DNA of 40,335 nt from Novosphingobium aerophilum. GTDB taxonomy: Bacteria > Pseudomonadota > Alphaproteobacteria > Sphingomonadales > Sphingomonadaceae. Below the pieces are notes generated by a model, which was not told the origin of the DNA, did not search any database, and saw nothing but the letters and a program-made list of their open reading frames with translations. Each line of letters opens with the position of its first letter. Position 1 is the stretch's first letter. The position numbers and the translations under genes are program-made. Below, piece after piece: positions 1 through 8,599 of the stretch. The stretch covers positions 1-40,335 of the forward strand of contig NZ_JACLAU010000031.1 of the NCBI RefSeq assembly GCF_014230305.1, written 5' to 3'.

Positions 1-52
1 CCTGCGCAAGCTCGCCAAGATCAGCCTCGCAAGGCAGCCGGCGATGGCATGA
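1..52 (+). CDS. C-terminal tail of an upstream gene (partial)
   Basis: The frame beginning at base 2 is open to a TGA at 50-52 and gives a basic tail reading LRKLAKISLARQPAMA. Only 16 residues are inside the window, so no family can be named. It is listed because the codon use is GC-rich and ordinary and the next well-supported gene starts 230 bases later. It could equally be chance open frame. Confidence 0.3.
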   Translation, partial: LRKLAKISLARQPAMA

Positions 53-247
53 GCTCCGGCATCCGCGCGCGCCCGCTTCAATCAAGACCCTCCGCTTCAA
101 CCAAGAAGCGACTTTTTCAACAGCATCCACCCATCCAAGCCGCTCAGCCTGGCGGTCCGCTTGCCCACCCCGCCCCATCGCCGGTTCCTGCGCGCCCCGC
201 CCGGGCGACAGGGTCGTTTGCAATTCCGCGTCGGCGCGCCTAGGTAA

Positions 248-275
248 CCGGAACGATTCTGTCCGAATTATCCGG
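248..275 (+). promoter_or_regulatory. Palindromic operator-like site before the SUF operon
   Basis: Two nested inverted repeats lie just before the regulator gene: outer arms CCGGA (248-252) and TCCGG (271-275), and inner arms ATTC (256-259) and GAAT (265-268) around TGTCC. The two dyads are nearly concentric, as expected for a site bound by a dimeric regulator. Rrf2-type regulators of SUF operons commonly repress their own operon, so autoregulation by the adjacent gene is a reasonable inference. A weak promoter (TTGCAA at 218-223, 17 bases, TAGGTA at 241-246) would place this site at the transcription start, but its -10 match is poor. Confidence 0.45.
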
Positions 276-285
276 AGCCCCGCCC

Positions 286-731
286 GTGCGCCTATCGAGC
301 ATGGCCGATTATGCCGTCGTGATGATGATCGCCGCCGCCCGGCACTGTGGCGGCGCGCGGGTCAATGCCGTGCAACTGGCGGAAGAGACCGGCCTGCCCG
401 CCCCCACCGTGCAGAAGCTGGTCAGCCGCCTGTCGGCCGCGGGCCTGCTCAAGTCGGTGCGCGGTGCCCATGGCGGTTTCAAGCTGGCCCGCCCGGCCGC
501 GGCGATCACCCTGGCCGACATTGTCGAGGCCGTGGAAGGACCGATCGCCCTGGCCACCTGCATGGAAACCGGACCGGACAAGGGCCGGGCTGACTGCGCG
601 CTCGAACCGGCCTGTTCGCTGCGCCCGCACTGGCCGCTGGTCAACCAGACCCTGCGCGGCGCGCTCGCCGGCGTCCCCCTGACGCAGCTCGCCGCGCCGA
701 GCACGCCGCTCCCGGCACCCGGAGTTCCCGC

Positions 732-735
<4 letters not shown>
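286..735 (+). CDS. Rrf2-family SUF operon regulator (IscR-like)
   Basis: A 149-residue winged-helix regulator of the Rrf2/IscR family, of the type that heads SUF operons. Residues 1-80 hold the helix-turn-helix and wing, with [19 protein letters not shown] as recognition region and [11 protein letters not shown] as the family wing signature. Three cysteines (Cys92, Cys104, Cys110) sit where IscR-type proteins bind a [2Fe-2S] cluster, and His115 follows closely, so it probably senses cluster status. The GTG start at 286 has a GGAG ribosome site 8 bases upstream (274-277). Its stop overlaps the sufB start as ATGA, so it is the first gene of the operon and likely represses or tunes it through the palindrome at 248-275. 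The cluster ligation and autoregulation are inferred. Confidence 0.93.
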
Positions 736-2243
<1,508 letters not shown>

Positions 2244-2262
2244 TGCACCGCTCGTTCTTCCT

Positions 2263-2355
2263 TCGTCATCCTGAACTTGTTTCAGGATCCAAGTTTCCTC
2301 CGGCACCGTCGGCGCCCAGCGCGCGATGGATGCTGAAACAAGTTCAGCATGACGG
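2263..2355. repeat. Inverted repeat element between sufB and the DUF559 gene
   Basis: Two arms of about 28 bases face each other: 2263-2290 (containing CATCCTGAACTTGTTTCAGG) and 2328-2355 (containing TGCTGAAACAAGTTCAGCA). Each arm is itself a small palindrome, CCTGAA-CTTGT-TTCAGG and GCTGAA-ACAAG-TTCAGC, so RNA could form either one long hairpin or two short ones. From memory this style of repeat is frequent in sphingomonad genomes. Lying inside an otherwise overlapping operon, it may act as an RNA-processing or attenuation site that sets sufB level apart from the later genes. Confidence 0.85.
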
Positions 2356-2391
2356 CTCTCTGGCAGTCACGAGCTTGCCGAGCCTGAAGTC

Positions 2392-2853
2392 ATGACCAAA
2401 CGCACCCTTACCATCCGCGCCGACGCGCCCTCGGCCGCACCCCGGCCGGAGAGCTGGACCCCCTCGCCCGAGCGCGCCGAGCGCCTGAAGGAGCGCGCCC
2501 GCACGCTGCGGCGCGAGCTGAGCGAGGCCGAGACCGCGCTGTGGGACAAGCTGTCCGGTTCGCGGCTGGGCGGGATCAAGTTCTCCCGCAAGGCCGTGGT
2601 CGGCAGCGTGATCGTCGATTTCGCCTGCCCTTCGCGCTGGGTGGTGGTCTCGTTGTCGGGCGCCCAGGCCAATGCCGAGCTCGACGCGCTGCAGGATCGC
2701 AAGCTGACCGAAGCCGGCATCCGCGTGCTGCGCTTCACCGATGACGAGGTGCTGACCGACATCGATCGCGTGACGAAAGAGATCGCCACGCTGGTCCACA
2801 CCCCGTTCGACCGCCCCGGGCGCCCCGCGCCCCAGCGCCGCCCGCGCGTTTGA
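2392..2853 (+). CDS. DUF559-type protein with degenerate nuclease motif
   Basis: A 153-residue protein resembling the DUF559 / Vsr-like endonuclease fold. After a basic region (residues 25-45) comes SEAETALWDKL, then KFSRKAVVGSVIVDFACP carrying Asp76, then the strand VVVSLSGAQAN and the closing GIRVLRFTDDEVL. Typical family members have E-x-D-G-G-Q-H in the second strand (as in VIELDGGQH); here the acidic residues are Ser87 and Ser89 and the histidine is Ala. Known function of the family is poorly defined; loss of these residues suggests it is not an active nuclease. It is inside the SUF operon, 148 bases after sufB and directly abutting sufC, so a structural or regulatory role in this operon is possible. 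Confidence 0.85.
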   Translation: MTKRTLTIRADAPSAAPRPESWTPSPERAERLKERARTLRRELSEAETALWDKLSGSRLGGIKFSRKAVVGSVIVDFACPSRWVVVSLSGAQANAELDALQDRKLTEAGIRVLRFTDDEVLTDIDRVTKEIATLVHTPFDRPGRPAPQRRPRV

Positions 2854-2861
2854 GGAATGCC

Positions 2862-3617
2862 ATGACCACCCCCCTGCTCTGCATCACCGATCTGCACGCC
2901 ACCGTCGCCGACAAGCCGATCCTCAAGGGTCTGTCGCTGACCATCAACCCGGGCGAGATCCATGCCATCATGGGTCCGAACGGCGCCGGCAAGTCGACCA
3001 CCGGCTATGTCCTGGGCGGGCGGCCGGGCTATGAGGTGACCGGCGGCACGGTGTCTTTCGCCGGTCAGGACCTGCTCGCGCTCGAACCGCACGAGCGGGC
3101 CGCCGCCGGGCTGTTCCTGGGCTTCCAGTATCCGGTCGAGATTCCCGGCGTGTCCTTCGTCCAGTTCCTGCGCGAGGCGGCCAATGCCCAGCGCCGCGCC
3201 CGCGGCGAGGCCGAGCTGTCGGGCGGCGAGTTCCTCAAGCTGGCGCGCGAGAAGGCGGCGCTGCTGAAGATGGACATGGACATGCTCAAGCGGCCGGTGA
3301 ACGTCGGCTTCTCGGGCGGCGAGAAGAAGCGCGCCGAGATGGTCCAGATGGGCATCCTCGACCCGAAGCTGGCGATCCTCGACGAGACCGATTCGGGGCT
3401 CGACATCGATGCCCTGCGGATCTGCGGCGAAGGGATCAACGCAATCATGCGGCGCGCGGACAAGGCCGTGCTGCTGATCACCCATTACCAGCGCCTGCTC
3501 GACTATGTGCAGCCCGATTTCGTCCATGTCCTGGCGGGCGGGCGGATCGTCCGCTCGGGCGGGCCCGAGCTGGCGCACGAGCTGGAGCGCGACGGCTACG
3601 AGGCGGTCGCGGCATGA
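2862..3617 (+). CDS. sufC: SufC, ABC-type ATPase of the SufBCD complex
   Basis: A 251-residue ABC ATPase that powers the SufBCD scaffold in the cytoplasm. Motifs in order: Walker A GPNGAGKST (residues 38-46), Q-loop region GLFLGFQYPVEIPG (typical of SufC), signature NVGFSGGEKKRAEM, Walker B LAILDETDSGLD, and H-loop LLITHYQRLL. The chosen ATG at 2862 has GAGGA a few bases upstream; an in-frame TTG at 2850 overlaps the previous stop but is a less likely start. The stop overlaps the next start as ATGA at 3614-3617. Confidence 0.98.
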   Translation: MTTPLLCITDLHATVADKPILKGLSLTINPGEIHAIMGPNGAGKSTTGYVLGGRPGYEVTGGTVSFAGQDLLALEPHERAAAGLFLGFQYPVEIPGVSFVQFLREAANAQRRARGEAELSGGEFLKLAREKAALLKMDMDMLKRPVNVGFSGGEKKRAEMVQMGILDPKLAILDETDSGLDIDALRICGEGINAIMRRADKAVLLITHYQRLLDYVQPDFVHVLAGGRIVRSGGPELAHELERDGYEAVAA

Positions 3618-4015
3618 TCGCCGCGCCGCTCCTGGCCGCGGCCATCGTCGCGCCCGATCCGGCGCCGCTGCGCAGCGCGCTCGAACGCTGCGACAAGGGG
3701 GCGATCGCGGCGCTGACCGCGATCGAGCCGAAGCGGCGCGCGGCCTTTTCCGGTGCGGTCTATGACGAGCAGCGCGCCATCGCCGAGGAGCGCGCCCGGC
3801 TCGACGCCGCGCCGGCCGCGCCCGACGGAGCGGCCGTGGTGACCCAGCCCGGGGCGGTCGCCGCTCCGGACCGGCTGCGCGCCGCGCTCGACGCCCGCCA
3901 GCGCCGGCTGGACGACGCGCGCACGGTCGAGCGCGCCTGGCGCGAGAGCCTCGAGGATGGCCGCGCCGCCTTCCTCGCCCAGTGCACCAACCGCCGCGAC
4001 GGAGGCCAGCCATGA
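3614..4015 (+). CDS. Small unknown protein inside the SUF operon
   Basis: A 133-residue protein I do not recognise. The first dozen residues are hydrophobic (MIAAPLLAAAIVAP) and could be a short export signal or membrane anchor. The rest is charged and alanine/arginine-rich with likely helix or coiled coil (YDEQRAIAEERARLDAA and DARQRRLDDARTVERAWRE). Two cysteines, near residues 26 and 124, lie far apart. It overlaps sufC upstream and sufD downstream by ATGA at each side, so it is certainly translated with the operon. If exported, it would be an odd companion for cytoplasmic cluster assembly; function is unknown. Confidence 0.75.
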   Translation: MIAAPLLAAAIVAPDPAPLRSALERCDKGAIAALTAIEPKRRAAFSGAVYDEQRAIAEERARLDAAPAAPDGAAVVTQPGAVAAPDRLRAALDARQRRLDDARTVERAWRESLEDGRAAFLAQCTNRRDGGQP

Positions 4016-4758
4016 GCGAGGCCGCCCTGCTGGCGCCTGTCCTGCCCGACCGGCGGGACGAGGCCTATCGCTATGCCGATCTGGCGGCGCTGGAGACCGT
4101 CTGGCCGGTGGCGACGGAAACCATCGCCGTCGCCGCGGGCGAGAGCGGCGCGCTGACCCTGGTCCCGGACGGCGACACCGTCGCCCGTCACCTGGTCATC
4201 ACCCTGGCGGCCGGGGCGCGATTCGACCTGCGCCTGCTCAATGCCGGGCATACCTATGGCCGGATCGCGGTCGAGGTCGCGCTGGGCGCCGGGGCGGACT
4301 TCACCCTGGGCGCGGCGCAGCTCGGCGGCGGCGCGCAGACGCTGGAGGTGGTCACCGAGGTCCGCCATCTCGAACCCGGGGCGACCAGCCGCCAGGTGGT
4401 GCGCACGGTCCTGGCCGGGCGGGCCACCGGAACCTACCTCGGCAAGGTCGCCGTGGCGCGCGGCGCCGACGGCACCGACGCCGAGCAATCGGTCCGCGCC
4501 ATGCTGCTCGATCGCACGGCCCAGGCCAATGCCCGGCCCGAGCTGGAGATCTATGCCGACGATGTGAAGTGCGCTCACGGCTGCGCGGTGGGCGAGCTTG
4601 ACGCGCAGGGGCTGTTCTATCTGCAATCGCGCGGGCTGCCCCCGGCCGAGGCCAAGCGCCTGATGCTCCAGGCCTTCGTCGCCGAGGCCTTCACCGGCGC
4701 GGCCGACGAGGCCAGCCTGTGCGACCGGGCCCTGGCCGCGCTGGAGGCCCTGCTGTGA
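4012..4758 (+). CDS. sufD: SufD, short form
   Basis: A 248-residue SufD, the partner of SufB in the SufBCD scaffold complex. The C-terminal core is clear: IYADDVKCAHGCAVGELD followed by LFYLQSRGLPPAEAKRLML. E. coli SufD is roughly 420 residues, so this version lacks most of the N-terminal helical part and keeps the beta-helix and C-terminal helices; shorter SufD proteins are known in alphaproteobacteria. The ATG at 4012 overlaps the preceding stop; an upstream in-frame ATG at 3982 lies inside the previous gene and is less likely. Its stop overlaps the GTG of sufS. Confidence 0.95.
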   Translation: MSEAALLAPVLPDRRDEAYRYADLAALETVWPVATETIAVAAGESGALTLVPDGDTVARHLVITLAAGARFDLRLLNAGHTYGRIAVEVALGAGADFTLGAAQLGGGAQTLEVVTEVRHLEPGATSRQVVRTVLAGRATGTYLGKVAVARGADGTDAEQSVRAMLLDRTAQANARPELEIYADDVKCAHGCAVGELDAQGLFYLQSRGLPPAEAKRLMLQAFVAEAFTGAADEASLCDRALAALEALL

Positions 4759-5981
4759 CCCTGACCCTCGCCTCCCCGGCCCTGGCCACCGCGCGCGCCG
4801 ACTTCCCCGGCATGGTCACCCGCGACGGTGCGCCGTGGCACTATCTCGACACGGGCGCCACCGCGCAGAAGCCGCAGGCGGTGATCGATGCCACGGTCCG
4901 CGCGATGGGCGCCGACTATGCGACGGTGCACCGCGGGGTCTATGCCCGCTCGGCCGAGATGACCCTGGCCTATGAGGCGGCGCGGCGGCGGGTCGCCTCG
5001 TTCATCGGCGGGCGCGAGGACGAGGTGGTCTTCACCCGCGGCGCGACCGAGGCGATCAACCTCGTCGCGCAGACCTGGGGCCAGGCGAACCTGAAGAATG
5101 GCGACCGCGTGCTGCTGTCGCTGCTGGAGCATCACTCCAATATCGTCCCCTGGCAGTTGTTGGCCGCCCGCACCGGCGTTGCCATCGATGTCTGCCCGCT
5201 GACCGCCGACGGCCGGATCGATCTGGACGCGGCCGAACGGATCCTCACCCCGGCGCACAAGCTGGTCAGCTTCGCCCACGTCTCGAACGTCCTCGGCGCC
5301 GTGCTCGACGTGCCCCGCGCCGCCGCCCTGGCCCGTGGGGTCGGCGCCCGGCTGCTGCTCGACGGCTGCCAGGCCGTGCCCCGCCTGCCCGTCGACGTGG
5401 CCGCGCTGGACTGCGATTTCTACGTGTTTTCAAGCCACAAGCTCTATGGCCCGACCGGCATCGGCGCGCTCTGGGCGCGGGCCGATATCCTGGCGGACAT
5501 GCCGCCATGGCAGGGCGGCGGGGCGATGATCGACCGCGTATCCTTCGCCGGCACGACCTTCGCCCCGCCCCCCGCCCGGTTCGAGGCCGGCACCCCGGCG
5601 ATCATCGAGGCGATCGGCCTGGCCGCGGCGATCGACTATGTCGAAGGCCTCGGCATGGCCGCCCTTCACGCCCACGAAGTCACGCTGGCGGCTACCCTGC
5701 GCACCGAACTGCAGCGGCTCAACGCGGTGACCGTGTTCGGCCCGGAGGACGGGGTCGGCGTGGTCAGCTTCGCGCTGGACGGCATCCACCCGCACGATCT
5801 CGGCACGATCCTCGACGAGGAGAACGTCGCGATCCGTGCCGGGCACCATTGCGCCCAGCCGCTGATGGAGCACCTGGGGGTGCCGGCCACCGCCCGGGCC
5901 AGCTTCGGCCTCTACAACGACGAGAGCGACATCGCCGCGCTGCTGCGCGGGATCGAACGGACGAGAAGGATTTTCGGATGA
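4755..5981 (+). CDS. sufS: SufS, cysteine desulfurase
   Basis: A 408-residue group II cysteine desulfurase, a PLP enzyme that strips sulfur from cysteine and hands it to the SUF scaffold. Visible residues: His126 in LLEHHSNIVPW, Asp203 in LLLDGCQAVPR, the PLP lysine Lys229 in SSHKLYGPTGIG, and the catalytic Cys366 in RAGHHCAQPL. The GTG at 4755 overlaps the sufD stop (GTGA) and gives a normal N-terminus. No sufE or sufU is visible in the operon, so the sulfur-accepting partner must be encoded elsewhere. The stop overlaps the next ATG. Confidence 0.97.
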   Translation: MTLTLASPALATARADFPGMVTRDGAPWHYLDTGATAQKPQAVIDATVRAMGADYATVHRGVYARSAEMTLAYEAARRRVASFIGGREDEVVFTRGATEAINLVAQTWGQANLKNGDRVLLSLLEHHSNIVPWQLLAARTGVAIDVCPLTADGRIDLDAAERILTPAHKLVSFAHVSNVLGAVLDVPRAAALARGVGARLLLDGCQAVPRLPVDVAALDCDFYVFSSHKLYGPTGIGALWARADILADMPPWQGGGAMIDRVSFAGTTFAPPPARFEAGTPAIIEAIGLAAAIDYVEGLGMAALHAHEVTLAATLRTELQRLNAVTVFGPEDGVGVVSFALDGIHPHDLGTILDEENVAIRAGHHCAQPLMEHLGVPATARASFGLYNDESDIAALLRGIERTRRIFG

Positions 5982-6475
5982 CCAGCGGCGAGGAACCCCG
6001 GTTCACCGTGGAAGAGGTGAGTGCCGTCGAACCACCCCGGCGCGCCCGGGTGGAGGACTCCGCGGAAGCGCCGGCCGAGGAAACGGCCGCGCAGAAGCTG
6101 GAGCGTAAGCGCGATTACCTGGAGGGCTTCCTGGCCCAGCAGCCCGCCGCCCAGGCGAGTGGCGAGCCCGGCGGCGAACTCTACGAGGCGGTGATCCAGG
6201 CCCTGCGCGACATCTTCGATCCGGAAATCCCGGTGAACATCTATGATCTGGGCCTGATCTACGGGGTGGACATCGATCCCGAGGGCAGCGTGGCCGTGAC
6301 CATGACCCTGACCACGCCGCATTGCCCGGTGGCCGAATCGATGCCGGGCGAAGTGGAAATGCGGGTCTGCGCCGTCCCCGGCGTGCGCGATGCCGAGGTC
6401 AATCTGGTCTGGGATCCGCCCTGGGACCCGGGCAAGATGAGCGACGAGGCCAAGCTTGAACTGGGCATGTTGTAA
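5978..6475 (+). CDS. SUF-associated MIP18/DUF59 protein (SufT-like)
   Basis: A 165-residue protein with a DUF59 (MIP18) domain at about residues 65-155: IFDPEIPVNIYDLGLIY, then VTMTLTTPHCPVAESMPG with the family's conserved cysteine, then VNLVWDPPWDP. Such proteins help mature or deliver iron-sulfur clusters and commonly close SUF operons. The first 60 residues are an acidic and Glu/Arg-rich extension absent from minimal members, ending in ERKRDYLEGFLAQQ. It begins inside the sufS stop (ATGA). The assembly role is known for the family; the use of the extension is unknown. Confidence 0.93.
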   Translation: MTSGEEPRFTVEEVSAVEPPRRARVEDSAEAPAEETAAQKLERKRDYLEGFLAQQPAAQASGEPGGELYEAVIQALRDIFDPEIPVNIYDLGLIYGVDIDPEGSVAVTMTLTTPHCPVAESMPGEVEMRVCAVPGVRDAEVNLVWDPPWDPGKMSDEAKLELGML

Positions 6476-6502
6476 CCCCTCTGCCGGCCACCCACATCGG
6501 TT

Positions 6503-6556
6503 CGTGTCGAACAAGTCGGGACACGGACGCACAAGGTCTCTCGACTTCGCTCGAGA
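6503..6556. repeat. Pair of hairpins before sufA
   Basis: Two short palindromes fill the 98-base gap between the DUF59 gene and sufA: CGTGTC/GACACG (6503-6525) and TCTCGA-CTTCGC-TCGAGA (6539-6556). The phrase with CTCGACTTCGCTCGAGACGA is a type I associate with dispersed sphingomonad repeats. It separates sufA from the overlapping part of the operon and could attenuate or process the transcript. No T-run follows, so a standard terminator is unlikely. Confidence 0.6.
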
Positions 6557-6573
6557 CGAACGGGACACGAAAC

Positions 6574-6930
6574 ATGACTGAGGCCAAGACCCGAGTTCGC
6601 CCCGCCGCGGTGATCCTGACCCCCGCCGCCGAGGCGCGCATCGCCAAGCTGATGGGCGAGGCCCCGGCCGACGCCATCGGCGTCAAGCTGTCCACGCCGC
6701 GCCGCGGCTGTTCGGGCCTGGCCTATTCGGTGGACTATGTCGCGGCGGCCAACCCGCTCGACGAGCGGATCGAGACCCCCGGCGGCACCTTCTTCATCGA
6801 TGGCGCCTCGGTGCTCTACCTGATCGGCAGCACGATGGACTGGCAGGAGGACGATTTCACCGCCGGGTTCGTGTTCCAGAACCCCAATGCCAAGGGCACC
6901 TGCGGTTGCGGCGAGAGCTTCACGGTCTGA
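6574..6930 (+). CDS. sufA: SufA/IscA-type Fe-S carrier
   Basis: A 118-residue A-type carrier that accepts clusters from SufBCD and passes them to target proteins. The three conserved cysteines are present: one in RRGCSGLAYSVDY and two in the C-terminal CGCGESF. Length is typical. It follows the DUF59 gene by 98 bases across a hairpin region and is still co-directional, so it is probably the last gene of the SUF transcript. The family can also be called ErpA or IscA; the SUF context favours SufA. Confidence 0.95.
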   Translation: MTEAKTRVRPAAVILTPAAEARIAKLMGEAPADAIGVKLSTPRRGCSGLAYSVDYVAAANPLDERIETPGGTFFIDGASVLYLIGSTMDWQEDDFTAGFVFQNPNAKGTCGCGESFTV

Positions 6931-6978
6931 GGCGGACGTCTATCCCGTTCAAGCCGTCCCGCGCTCATGTGGAGCGTG

Positions 6979-7006
6979 GTCGAGACAGGCCGCCAGGCCT
7001 CTCGAC
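6979..7006. terminator. Hairpin between convergent genes
   Basis: Arms GTCGAG and CTCGAC (outer) and AGGCC/GGCCT (inner) form a strong stem with a two-base bulge and a GCCA loop, in the 75 bases between convergent sufA and the 316-residue gene. There is no T-run, so any termination role is a guess from position. It resembles dispersed repeats elsewhere in the window. Confidence 0.4.
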
Positions 7007-7956
7007 TACGCGCGCCGCTCTTCCTCGGCGAGGAAGCGCAGCAGCGCCCGCTCGAGCGAATCGAGCTGCCCATCGCCGTCGATCTTGGCCTGCAGCCAGG
7101 CGTCCTCGGCCGCGGTGACGCGGTTGGCCGCCGCCACCCGGGCATCATGCTGGGCTTCCGTCACGCCCTTGCGGCCGAAACCCCTGACCCGGGCGAAGCT
7201 GCCGTCGGCGATCGACTGCGCGGCCCGGCCCAGGAAGGCCCCGATCCGCGGCGTGTTGTCGTTCATGAAGTCTTCAAGCTGCTGCGCCCGTTCGGCCGAG
7301 ACCTGCTGGAACGCGGTGTAGGCCGTCAGATAGCTGGCCACGCCCTGGACGAACAGGGCTTCCCATTCGATGGCATTGGCCCCGCCTAGGGTGGCGTCCT
7401 TGATCCGGAACAGCATCTCGGCCTCGGCCTGGCTGACGCCGCCTGACCCGTCACCGGCGAACGAGAAGATGAAACGGCGCAGCAGCCGGCATTCGGCCGA
7501 GGTGATGCAGGCCCCGTCGAGCCGTCCGCCATCGCGGGTCGGACCCTCGCCGGTCATGACGACCTGTTCGATCTGGGTCAGGGCATAGGCGCGCAGCCGT
7601 TCCGGCAGAAGCTGGCACTTTTCGAAGATGCGGCCCAGCAGCTCGAGCTCGGCCATGCTCTCCACCTTGCCGTCGCGCTGGAGGCGGCTGAGCAGCCAGT
7701 CGGCCTGGGCCTCGCTGACGAAACCGCGCGGGCTTCCGCCCGAAATGACGAATTCGCCGATCGCCTCGACAAAGAAATCGACCCATTCCGGGGTGCGCTG
7801 GACCAGGTGGTCGTTGAGCACGAACAGCGCATCGGCCTCGACCATGTCGATCCGGCCATCGCCCCAGCCGCTGCGCCGCAGCGCCAGGACTTCCTCGGCG
7901 GTGATCACTCCATCGGCCTGGGCCTGTTCGGCCAGCGCGCGGAACTGGACAGTCAT
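7006..7956 (-). CDS. Protein with internal EF-hand-like repeats, function unknown
   Basis: A 316-residue soluble protein without signal or membrane segments. It contains repeated modules of the form I-T-x-x-E followed by D-x-D-G-x-I/L-D and an acidic helix: residues 17-50 (ITAEEVLALRRSGWGDGRID), 80-112, 150-205 (with FAGDGSGGVSQAEAEMLF) and 280-312 (KIDGDGQLDSLERALL). The loops near 168-176 and 293-300 resemble EF-hand calcium-binding loops, though most are not canonical. No catalytic motif is seen. The ATG at 7954-7956 has GGGGAT upstream. It converges on sufA. I do not recognise a named family; a calcium-binding or tellurite-resistance-like helical fold are possibilities only. Confidence 0.85.
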   Translation of the reverse strand: MTVQFRALAEQAQADGVITAEEVLALRRSGWGDGRIDMVEADALFVLNDHLVQRTPEWVDFFVEAIGEFVISGGSPRGFVSEAQADWLLSRLQRDGKVESMAELELLGRIFEKCQLLPERLRAYALTQIEQVVMTGEGPTRDGGRLDGACITSAECRLLRRFIFSFAGDGSGGVSQAEAEMLFRIKDATLGGANAIEWEALFVQGVASYLTAYTAFQQVSAERAQQLEDFMNDNTPRIGAFLGRAAQSIADGSFARVRGFGRKGVTEAQHDARVAAANRVTAAEDAWLQAKIDGDGQLDSLERALLRFLAEEERRA

Positions 7957-7998
7957 GCAAATCCCCTTTTTGGCGCCGGGACCATGCCCCGGGGCCAG

Positions 7999-8472
7999 TT
8001 AAGGGCGGGTTACGCTGCCATTCGTGCCCGGGGCCGGCTGACGGCGCAGCGCGGCGATGCAGGTGGCGCGATCGACCTCCTGCGCATCGCTGGCCCGGCG
8101 CGCATCGACGTAGGTGGCCTGGGCCTCGCGTCCCGGCGCGGGCGGATAGAGATAGACGTCGAGCACGCAGGGGGCCGCCGCGAACTGAAGCTTGCGGGCA
8201 TCGCCCTCCTGCACGTCGAGCCGGGGCGCGCCGAACTGGCGGATCAGTTCGCCGGGGGTGGCCCCGATCACCCCGGCGACCCCGGGCAGGGTCTGGATCA
8301 GCGGGGGCGGCGCGATGTGGCGCTGCGGCGGGCGGACCACGGCCCGCGACGGCTTGGTCGGCGGCGTACCGGTGCTGCGCACCGTCCCGCTGCCACCGCT
8401 GCCCCCGCCGCACCCGGCCAGCAGGGCCAGCGCCAGCAAGGGGACGGCAGGGCGGGAACGGAGGAGAACCAT
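7999..8472 (-). CDS. Small lipoprotein, function unknown
   Basis: A 157-residue protein beginning with a lipoprotein signal: MVLLRSRPAVPLLALALLAG then Cys at the lipobox LLAGC, followed by a Gly/Ser-rich linker. It should be lipid-anchored in the envelope. The mature part has a proline-rich stretch, then a region ATPGELIRQFGAPRLDVQEG and LQFAAAPCVLDVYLYPP, reminiscent of small outer-membrane or SmpA/BamE-like beta folds, but this is only a resemblance. An open frame continues upstream to 8991, antisense to the kinase gene; the lipobox fixes the ATG at 8472. It lies 42 bases after the preceding minus-strand neighbour's start. Confidence 0.85.
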   Translation of the reverse strand: MVLLRSRPAVPLLALALLAGCGGGSGGSGTVRSTGTPPTKPSRAVVRPPQRHIAPPPLIQTLPGVAGVIGATPGELIRQFGAPRLDVQEGDARKLQFAAAPCVLDVYLYPPAPGREAQATYVDARRASDAQEVDRATCIAALRRQPAPGTNGSVTRP

Positions 8473-8599
8473 CGCGGCGGGATCGCCCGCCCAACCGGTC
8501 CTGTCAACACGGCCGGACTTGCTGCGGGCGCGGCTCGCCGCTAGGCGGCGGCATCCCGTCCGGGCAATTCCGGCCGGCCAGGCCAAGGACCCCTTTCGC

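Noticed and set aside
49..243. 64-residue open frame after the upstream partial gene
   Set aside because: Proline/arginine-rich with no signal or domain, and no good ribosome site.
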